Shown here: piece by piece, positions 58,544-64,000 of the stretch
Layout of the letters: the number at the start of each line of letters is the position of its first letter
Position numbering within the stretch: position 1 is the stretch's first letter
Source of the DNA: Hoeflea_A sp965204935
GTDB lineage: Bacteria; Pseudomonadota; Alphaproteobacteria; Rhizobiales; Rhizobiaceae
Assembly: GCF_965204935.1 (NCBI RefSeq)
Contig: NZ_CBDBFO010000002.1
Reading direction: 5' to 3' (one strand)
Length of the DNA: 64,000 bases
The notes under the pieces: model-generated
What the model saw: only the letters and a program-made list of their open reading frames with translations
What the model was told of the DNA's origin: nothing
Database searches by the model: none
Made by a program: the position numbers and the translations under genes

Positions 58544-59981
58544 CAGCAATTCTAATTTTGGGATTTTTGGGATTCTCAAATCGCTCGATCTATGATTCGT
58601 TTGTTGCGTGTTACACTTGGATTCCCTCATTGGCTCGCTCAGATCGTGCTGCGCGAACTTGCCTGACCGACGGGTTGGCCCAAACACGAGTTACACGATG
58701 GCAGATATCGGCCTGTCGGCGTTTTCGATATTTTTCATGCAGTCTCCGTCGTTCCTGTCGCATCAGCGCGAGATGCAAGCGGGTAACGGTTGCTCGAACT
58801 GTCAGACGTTGTTCGGAATCAAGAAGCTTCCGAGCGATAATCATATCCGCTCGATGCTTGATGAGGCTGAACCGCAGCATCTCTTTGGGCAGTTTGATAA
58901 CCTTGTTGACCATCTGAAAAGCCATAACGGTTTGGAGCCTTTCCGATGTCTGGATGGTCGCGTGCTGATTGCACTTGATGGCACAGAATATTTCTGTAGC
59001 CGCAAGTTGCATTGCCGGAATTGTTCTCATCGCAAGCGCAATGATGGCGGCACCGAGTATTTTCACACCATGGTTTCCGCCGCGGTCGTCGTCCCGGGTG
59101 ACAGCCGAGCGATACCGCTGCAGCCGGAATTTATTAGCCCGCAGGACGGTCATGCGAAACAGGATTGTGAAAGGAATGCCGTCAAACGCTGGCTTGCCGC
59201 CAATGGGAAACGTTACGCTTCGCTAAAGCCAGTTTATCTTGGCGATGACCTGTATGCTAATCAGCCGATTGTTGATACGATTCAGTCGGTTGGCGGCGAC
59301 TTCATTCTGACTGCCAAGTCCTTGTCCCATAAGACGTTGTACGAGTGGCTGGACGGTGCCGAGATCAACTCGACAAAGCGCCGTCGTATCAAAAAGGGTC
59401 GCAAGGCTGCCACCCACATCTATCGCTGGCTGAATGATGTACCCCTGCGCGATGGCAAGGACGCGACCCACGTCAACTGGTTCGAAATCGAGATTATCAA
59501 CACCAAAGGGAAGACCACATATCGCAACAGCTTTGTGACCAACATCGCTGTCGATGAGACCAATGTCGGGGACCTTGCCGCTTGCGGACGCGCACGGTGG
59601 AAGATTGAAAATGAGACCTTCAATGTTCTGAAAACCCGGGGATACAATCTGGAGCACAACTTTGGGCATGGCGACAATTATCTGGCATCTGTGCTGGCGA
59701 CGCTCAATCTGCTCGCCTTCGCCATGCATACAGTTTGTGATGTACTCGAAGCGCTCTGGAAGAAAGCCCGCAGTGTTTTAGCGGCGCGGTATCGGTTCTT
59801 CGATCACATCCGCACGATTGTTTGCTACTTGATCTTCCCGGATTGGGGTGCACTCATACGAACACTTGTCGATGGTGAGCCACCACCGACCGTCAAGTCA
59901 GCCCGGAAGCAACCTAAACCCTCCTGAAAATCAGCTCAAATTCATCTGAGACCCAAAAATGAGCCAAAATTAGAATTGCTG
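58544..59981 (+). mobile_element. 1438-bp DDE insertion sequence, copy 2, complete
   Basis: Starts CAGCAATTCTAATTTTGG at 58544 and ends with its inverse at 59981, flanked by TTCCGATAT direct repeats. It is an uninterrupted copy of the element at 9401-13291, in opposite orientation; the transposases are identical. This intact copy allowed exact placement of the nested insertions in copy 1. Confidence 0.95.
58608..59927 (+). CDS. DDE transposase of the 1438-bp IS, copy 2
   Basis: This 439-residue transposase is identical to the one at 11908-13227: LIALDGTEYFCS, PVYLGDDLYANQPIVDTIQS and RARWKIENETFNVLK as candidate catalytic blocks. The frame opens with GTG 58608, 64 bp inside the IS end. Identity of both copies indicates recent transposition and probably a functional enzyme. 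Confidence 0.88.
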   Translation: MLHLDSLIGSLRSCCANLPDRRVGPNTSYTMADIGLSAFSIFFMQSPSFLSHQREMQAGNGCSNCQTLFGIKKLPSDNHIRSMLDEAEPQHLFGQFDNLVDHLKSHNGLEPFRCLDGRVLIALDGTEYFCSRKLHCRNCSHRKRNDGGTEYFHTMVSAAVVVPGDSRAIPLQPEFISPQDGHAKQDCERNAVKRWLAANGKRYASLKPVYLGDDLYANQPIVDTIQSVGGDFILTAKSLSHKTLYEWLDGAEINSTKRRRIKKGRKAATHIYRWLNDVPLRDGKDATHVNWFEIEIINTKGKTTYRNSFVTNIAVDETNVGDLAACGRARWKIENETFNVLKTRGYNLEHNFGHGDNYLASVLATLNLLAFAMHTVCDVLEALWKKARSVLAARYRFFDHIRTIVCYLIFPDWGALIRTLVDGEPPPTVKSARKQPKPS

Positions 59982-59990
59982 TTCCGATAT
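59982..59990. repeat. Target-site duplication TTCCGATAT (right copy)
   Basis: Exact repeat of 58535-58543 directly after the IS end; the interrupted VCBS/ASPIC frame resumes through it. Confidence 0.95.
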
Positions 59991-60739
59991 GATGGAAGCG
60001 GTGGAGCCCGCGGGGCGACCGGACGCAATCGTCTCTGAAGATGTGCACGGCAACACCATAAAACTGAAAGGTTTTTTGCCACCTGATCAGACACAGTGCA
60101 ATTCGGCCGGAGCCGGCGACTTCGACAATGACGGGGACCTGGATGTCTATCTCGCATGTGCCGGATCAGTCCGAAATCGACTGGACCGGCTCTACGTAAA
60201 TGATGCAGGAAGGAAACTGACACTGATGCGAAATGGGGTGACGTCCCGGGTCGTTCGCAGGGGGGTTGGTGACAATGTGAGTATTGCCGACTACGACAAT
60301 GACGGAAGGCTCGATATCTACGTTGCCAATGGTTACGGACCGCCGTTTTTGATCCATGGCCGGAGGCAATTGCTTCGCAATGTCACCGAAAACGACAACC
60401 ACTGGATCAAATTCGAACTTGTCGGCACGCAAGACAACCGCGATGGCGTGGGGTCGCGCGTATTCGCCAAGGCCGGTGACCGTTTCCAGGTGCGGTACCA
60501 GACAGGAGGCGTTCGTTCAGGTGTCCAGGATTCAAAGATTTTGCATTTTGGCCTTGGGGACGCCAAGACCGTTGATGAGATCATCGTTCAATGGCCGAAC
60601 GGGAGTGTCGAACTCTTTGGCCCCGTGGAGGCCGATGCGCAATATGAACTGGTGCAGGGTGATGGCGTGAAAACAGATACAGCGAAGCTGCCTGTAAATT
60701 GATAGGCGCCTCTTATTTGTTCCCGCACGGTGTAATTGG

Positions 60740-61474
60740 ATGACAATTCCCATTTTCATAATCGCCAGCGGGCGAAGCGGTTCAACACAACTCGGACATT
60801 ATTTTGGCCAGGTCCGCGGGTCCAAATATCTCGGCGAGATATTCAAGCGGCCGTTTCGGAATGAGGTCGGTTGGCAAGCCATCTGCGAGTTGATTGGAAA
60901 CGCAACGCTCGCGGAGCGCCTGCATGAGCATGACCAGGTCGAATATCTGAACACCATCTGCGAGAAATCAACCGAGTTATTCCTGGTGGTAAAACTCTTT
61001 TACAAACATCGTCCAAACAGCGGGATTTGGGATCACGTCTATGGTGGCGCCTTCCCTGTCCTCCACCTTTGGCGGGAAGACATCTTTGCCCAGTTCGTGT
61101 CTCTGGAACGCGCCCGGGCCACTGGACAGTGGACGCAGTGGAAGGGGAAGCGATACGCCGAAGACAACACGCTCATCGAGTTTCGCAGACAGGATTATCT
61201 GGACTGGCGCTCTTTCATGGCGTCCAAGTTTCTGGAGGTGCAATTACGCCTCTCGGGTCGTTCGAATGTCGAATCCGTGGAGTACAAGCAGATTTCCGAT
61301 CATGAATTTATCAGGGCCGCTATAAAGCGTTCGGTCGGTTTTGACATCAAACCTCGGGAGATGCTTGTCAAACAGGCGACCAGGCCGGCCCTGGATTATG
61401 TCAGAAACCGGACAGAAGCTGCGCCGTTCGCAGCGGATCGGTTGATCGACTTTGTGCCTGCCGCAAGTGGCTAG
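60740..61474 (+). CDS. Stf0-type sulfotransferase-like protein
   Basis: The 244-residue protein begins MTIPIFIIASGRSGSTQLGH, a PAPS-binding 5'-phosphosulfate loop (ASGRSGSTQL). VLHLWREDIFAQFVSLERAR near residue 108, followed by TGQWTQWKG, matches the Stf0 pattern (R..N/D.......Q..SL..A..TG.W). Stf0 enzymes sulfate sugars such as trehalose; here the acceptor is more likely the glycan made by the neighbouring glycosyltransferases. It lies 37 bp after the VCBS/ASPIC gene and probably shares its promoter, so the IS in that gene may reduce its expression. Confidence 0.82.
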   Translation: MTIPIFIIASGRSGSTQLGHYFGQVRGSKYLGEIFKRPFRNEVGWQAICELIGNATLAERLHEHDQVEYLNTICEKSTELFLVVKLFYKHRPNSGIWDHVYGGAFPVLHLWREDIFAQFVSLERARATGQWTQWKGKRYAEDNTLIEFRRQDYLDWRSFMASKFLEVQLRLSGRSNVESVEYKQISDHEFIRAAIKRSVGFDIKPREMLVKQATRPALDYVRNRTEAAPFAADRLIDFVPAASG

Positions 61475-61546
61475 GCAAACAACACAAGCCACATCTCGCG
61501 TCCACCGGGTAGTGGCTGCCACAGCGTTCGGTCGCCTACTGATGCT

Positions 61547-62542
61547 CTAGTTGCCGGGTCTGAGGATTATCTTCGGGGCGTCCACCTGCCCCGCGAGAAT
61601 ATCCTCGAACGCCGATTGCCCTGCTGCGAGCGGTCGCATCTCAGTCCAGTCGAGCGCCCCCAGCCGGCCATCGCAGATGGCCTGCGCCGTCTCGCGAAAG
61701 TCCTGCCTTGTATAGGTATAGGTGCCGATGAACGTGATTTCCTGAAGCGTCATGCGGCGGAAGTCGGCTTCACCGCCGCCGCCGCCAAGGCCGATATGAA
61801 CGATCACGCCACCGGGACGCGCATGCGCAATCGCCTGTGACCGCGTCGCCGCGTATCCGACAGCATCGATGATCACGTCGAACAGATCGTCGGTGCCGAT
61901 GTCCTCCGGAGAGATCGCCGTCAACCGGCAGGTTCGGGCCAGATACGCCCGCCTGGCCGCGTTCGGTTCGGAAACGACTATGTCCTTCGCACCGGCAGCC
62001 CTGAGGCTGAGAGCGGCACCAACGCCGATCGCGCCGCCGCCAAGGATGAGTACGCTTGCATCCTCCAGGCCGACATATGACGCGCGCTTCGCCAGCCGCG
62101 TGGCGTGCCACCCGCAGGCAATCGGTTCGGCGAGCGCGGCAATGTCGAAAGAGACCGCGTCGGGTATCTCAAAGAGGTTCCCCGGCGGCACCGCGATCAT
62201 CTCGGCAAAGGCGCCCTCGCGCGGTTTCATCGACAGGATTTGCCTGTCCGCGCAGAGGTTTTCACGGCCTGACCTGCAGGCTTTGCACACACCGCATGTG
62301 ACCAGCGGATTGACGGTAACCCGCTTGCCCGCAAGGTCCCCGGTCAATACGACGCCGGCGGCTTCGTGGCCGAGGATCAGGGGCGCCGGCCGGCGATCGT
62401 CATGCCCGAGAAACGCATGCATGTCGGAGCCGCAGATGCCGACGCTCTCTACCCCGACGACAGCGTTTCCGTCGCCCGGCTCCGGATCCGGCACGTCCTT
62501 GAACGCAAGGTGCTTCTCCCCCTCGTAAACAAGCGCTTTCAT
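61547..62542 (-). CDS. hpsP: Zinc-type alcohol dehydrogenase, probable DHPS dehydrogenase HpsP
   Basis: The 331-residue medium-chain dehydrogenase has catalytic-zinc ligands in GICGSDMHAFLGHDD and LILGHEAAGVVL, the structural-zinc block CGVCKACRSGRENLC and the NAD loop LILGGGAIGVGAALSLRAAG. It is ATGA-coupled to an SDR gene, which itself follows a HisD-like gene: the hpsN-hpsO-hpsP order of dihydroxypropanesulfonate (DHPS) utilisation known in Ruegeria and Cupriavidus. HpsP and HpsO interconvert DHPS enantiomers through the ketone. The assignment rests on this gene set; other sugar-alcohol dehydrogenases share the fold. Confidence 0.72.
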   Translation of the reverse strand: MKALVYEGEKHLAFKDVPDPEPGDGNAVVGVESVGICGSDMHAFLGHDDRRPAPLILGHEAAGVVLTGDLAGKRVTVNPLVTCGVCKACRSGRENLCADRQILSMKPREGAFAEMIAVPPGNLFEIPDAVSFDIAALAEPIACGWHATRLAKRASYVGLEDASVLILGGGAIGVGAALSLRAAGAKDIVVSEPNAARRAYLARTCRLTAISPEDIGTDDLFDVIIDAVGYAATRSQAIAHARPGGVIVHIGLGGGGGEADFRRMTLQEITFIGTYTYTRQDFRETAQAICDGRLGALDWTEMRPLAAGQSAFEDILAGQVDAPKIILRPGN

Positions 62543-63303
62543 TTTGCCGTAAAACCCCCATCGACCATCAGCACCTGACCAGTCACATAGCGCGAGGCAT
62601 CGGAGCACAGGAACAGCATCGGTCCGTCAATATCGTCAGCCTCTCCATTGCGGCCGATGCAGGTCTGCGCGGCGTTGCGCCGTGCGCGCTCCGGATCGTC
62701 GAACACGGCCGCGGTGAGTTCGGTGCGGAAGAATCCGGGTCCAATGGCATTCACATTGATCCCGAATTGCGACCAGCTCTCTGCCATGGACCGCGTCAGC
62801 TGGCCGATGGCCGCCTTCGAGGCGCCGTAGGAAACGCCGCCGGAGAACGCCCTTGTCGTCTGGAGCGAAGCAAAATTGACGATCCGGCCCCACTGCTTTT
62901 CCTTCATTGCCGGCACGAAAGCCTGGCTGAGGAAGAAAGGTGCGGCAAGGTTGAGATCCAGCGTAAAATTCCAGGCTTGCGGTGTCACGTCATCCGCGTG
63001 CTCGCGCGTGTTGATGCCGGCTGCATTGACGAGAATATCGGGTGCGCCGAATTTGCCGGCGACCGATCGTGCTAGCTCCGGGAGTTCGTCGCGCCGTGCA
63101 AGGTCAAAGGGCACGATCGCCGCGTCACCTGCAACGCCCGATTGCCATTCCTCCAGCTGGTCGGCGCGCCGCGCGACACCGACGACGCGGGCGCCGGCCC
63201 TGCACAGCGTGTCCGCGGTGCGCCGGCCCAGCCCCGAACTTGCGCCCGTAACGCAGGCGATCCTGCCGGTCAGATCAAAAAGCTTGGCTGCATCATCCGA
63301 CAT
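62539..63303 (-). CDS. hpsO: Short-chain dehydrogenase, probable DHPS 2-dehydrogenase HpsO
   Basis: The 254-residue classical SDR has the cofactor loop ACVTGASSGLGRRTADTL near residue 17, VNAAGINTREHADDV near 85, active-site Ser in VNFASLQTTRAFSGGVSYGA with catalytic Tyr/Lys in SYGASKAAIG, and C-terminal YVTGQVLMVDGGF. It oxidises a secondary alcohol with NAD(P). Its start lies 3 bp after the hpsN-like stop and its stop overlaps hpsP. In the DHPS pathway HpsO would oxidise the C2 hydroxyl of one enantiomer. Assignment by operon context. Confidence 0.72.
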   Translation of the reverse strand: MSDDAAKLFDLTGRIACVTGASSGLGRRTADTLCRAGARVVGVARRADQLEEWQSGVAGDAAIVPFDLARRDELPELARSVAGKFGAPDILVNAAGINTREHADDVTPQAWNFTLDLNLAAPFFLSQAFVPAMKEKQWGRIVNFASLQTTRAFSGGVSYGASKAAIGQLTRSMAESWSQFGINVNAIGPGFFRTELTAAVFDDPERARRNAAQTCIGRNGEADDIDGPMLFLCSDASRYVTGQVLMVDGGFTAK

Positions 63304-63306
63304 AAA

Positions 63307-64000
63307 TCATTCCTGCGCCGAAAGATCGAAGCGCTCATCCGGAAAATACTTCTTCAGGCGAATGTCGGCGGTCCGGGCATGGCCTTCCATGCCTTCCAGC
63401 CGCGAGATGCGTGCGGTCGCCTCGGCAACGGGCTTCGCACCCTCCCGCGTCGACCTCTGCCAGGTAACGATCTTCATGTATTTGTGGACCGAAAGGCCGC
63501 CCGTGTAGCTGGCGGCACCGGATGTCGGCAAAACATGGTTCGTGCCGGAGGCCTTGTCACCGAACGCGACCGTTGTTTCCTCACCGAGGAAAAGCGAGCC
63601 GTAGCACTGCAGCCGATCCAGCCACCAGTGCAGATCTTGTGCCTGGACGGTCAGGTGTTCCGGGGCATATTCGTCAGCCGTCGCGGCCATCTCCTCGCGG
63701 TCGCTGCAAAGCACGACCTCCGCATAGTCACGCCAAGCGGCCTCGGCGTTATTGCTGTTGATCTCGGGAAGATCCGCGATCAGATCCGGTACAAGCGCAA
63801 GAACCTTCTCGGCAAGTGCGCGGTCATCGGTGACCAGCCAGACGGGAGAATTGTAGCCGTGCTCGGCCTGTCCGACGAGATCCGCCGCAACAATCGCCGC
63901 GTCGGCGGTTCCGTCGGCGATGATCAGGCTGTCCGTCGGCCCGGCAAACATGTCGATCCCAACCCGGCCGTAAAGGATCCGCTTTGCTTCGGCAACAAAC
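63307..64000 (-). CDS. hpsN: HisD-like dehydrogenase, probable sulfopropanediol 3-dehydrogenase HpsN (5' end outside window)
   Basis: The visible 230 residues are the C-terminal half of a histidinol-dehydrogenase-fold enzyme, open to the right edge (FVAEAKRILYGRVGIDMFAG, then PTDSLIIADGTADAAIVAAD). EYAPEHLTVQAQDLHWWLDR, KASGTNHVLPTSGAASYTGG and LSVHKYMKIVTWQ are of the HpsN type rather than typical HisD. HpsN oxidises (R)-DHPS to (R)-sulfolactate with NAD. It is first of the three coupled genes. A true HisD would normally sit with his genes, which are absent here. Confidence 0.75.
   Translation of the reverse strand, partial: FVAEAKRILYGRVGIDMFAGPTDSLIIADGTADAAIVAADLVGQAEHGYNSPVWLVTDDRALAEKVLALVPDLIADLPEINSNNAEAAWRDYAEVVLCSDREEMAATADEYAPEHLTVQAQDLHWWLDRLQCYGSLFLGEETTVAFGDKASGTNHVLPTSGAASYTGGLSVHKYMKIVTWQRSTREGAKPVAEATARISRLEGMEGHARTADIRLKKYFPDERFDLSAQE

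Larger units (their letters stand above)
57252..60702 (+). pseudogene. Exported VCBS-repeat / ASPIC-UnbV (CRTAC1-like) protein, split by an insertion sequence
   Basis: The 5' part (57252-58543) encodes a signal peptide (RRLLTAFLLVAFAGPAAA) and Asp-rich calcium-loop repeats (DFNGDGCVDLF, DYDNDGDPDLI, DFDGDGFLDIA, DFNNDLRPDFL). At ...TGINASD the IS begins and adds a foreign tail. The frame resumes at 59989 (MMEAVEPAGRPD), giving DFDNDGDLDVYLA, DYDNDGRLDIYVA and a C-terminal ASPIC/UnbV domain (WIKFELVGTQDNRDGVGSRV, VDEIIVQWPNGSVELF). Removing the IS and one 9-bp duplication restores a 667-residue protein. Such proteins are extracellular beta-propellers, often linked to adhesion or glycan binding. 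Confidence 0.9.

Noticed and set aside
9401..59981. Composite transposon bounded by the two 1438-bp IS copies
   Set aside because: Each copy has its own distinct 9-bp duplication, so they inserted separately; the interior contains housekeeping genes such as uvrB and dusA.
63307..64000. Histidine-biosynthesis hisD
   Set aside because: The active-site surroundings (TVAFGDKASGTNHVLPT, YTGGLSVHKYM) and the coupled SDR and zinc dehydrogenase fit HpsN better; no his genes are nearby.
1..64000. tRNA, rRNA or prophage genes
   Set aside because: No tRNA cloverleaf, rRNA segment, integrase or phage structural gene was recognised; the mobile DNA consists of insertion sequences only.

Overview
The window looks like chromosomal DNA from an alphaproteobacterium of the Hyphomicrobiales (rhizobial) group, probably marine. 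This is inferred from the divergent cobS/cobT pair with a DUF1289 gene behind cobS, the long UvrB, the moderately high GC with ATGA-coupled operons, and a set of dihydroxypropanesulfonate (DHPS) catabolic genes. No species can be named from the sequence alone.

Layout. 0-6.5 kb: a partial DUF1289 gene, cobS and cobT (lower-ligand assembly of cobalamin), an extensin-like protein, then a minus-strand run of small genes headed by a YciI/DGPF protein and an ECF42-type sigma factor with a TPR tail. 6.7-9.3 kb: three tandem secreted four-cysteine paralogues, a hotdog thioesterase and an AEC permease. 9.26-15.8 kb: an EmrA/EmrB-type efflux pair whose emrB-like gene is split by a three-level nest of insertion sequences (a 1438-bp IS containing an IS5/IS1031-type IS containing an IS110/IS1111-type IS). 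16-23.4 kb: uvrB, ndh, a cytochrome P460 protein with a long CNPC-repeat region, an unrecognised gene and dusA. 23.5-27 kb: a TetR/aminotransferase/ThDP-decarboxylase operon resembling the AruH/AruI arginine transaminase route.

27-47 kb holds two adjacent amide uptake and hydrolysis operons, the most unusual part of the window. Operon 1 (35.1 to 27.2 kb, minus) encodes a binding protein, a permease, a permease-ATPase fusion, an ATPase, a 50-residue protein, an amidase and an AmiC/AmiR-like sensor-ANTAR pair. Its leader can form competing RNA structures. Operon 2 (46.4 to 35.4 kb, minus) encodes an AmiC-like cytosolic sensor, a flotillin, a Tat-exported binding protein, two permeases, an ATPase, an ATPase fused to a nitrile-pathway-type amidase, and an acyl-CoA synthetase. 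A MarR regulator is divergent from it. Together the genes suggest import of an amide, hydrolysis at the transporter, and CoA activation of the released acid.

47-61.5 kb is a surface-glycan region of visibly lower GC. It has a 1573-residue glycosyltransferase with two GT2 domains, two GT4 enzymes, two sulfotransferase-like proteins and a VCBS/ASPIC-UnbV protein, interrupted by an IS5-type element and by a second, inverted, same-size copy of the 1438-bp IS. 61.5-64 kb is hpsP-hpsO-hpsN (the last cut by the window edge), for oxidation of DHPS to sulfolactate.

Target-site duplications and IS boundaries were read directly from the sequence. Product assignments rest on recognised motifs and gene order; no database search was run.
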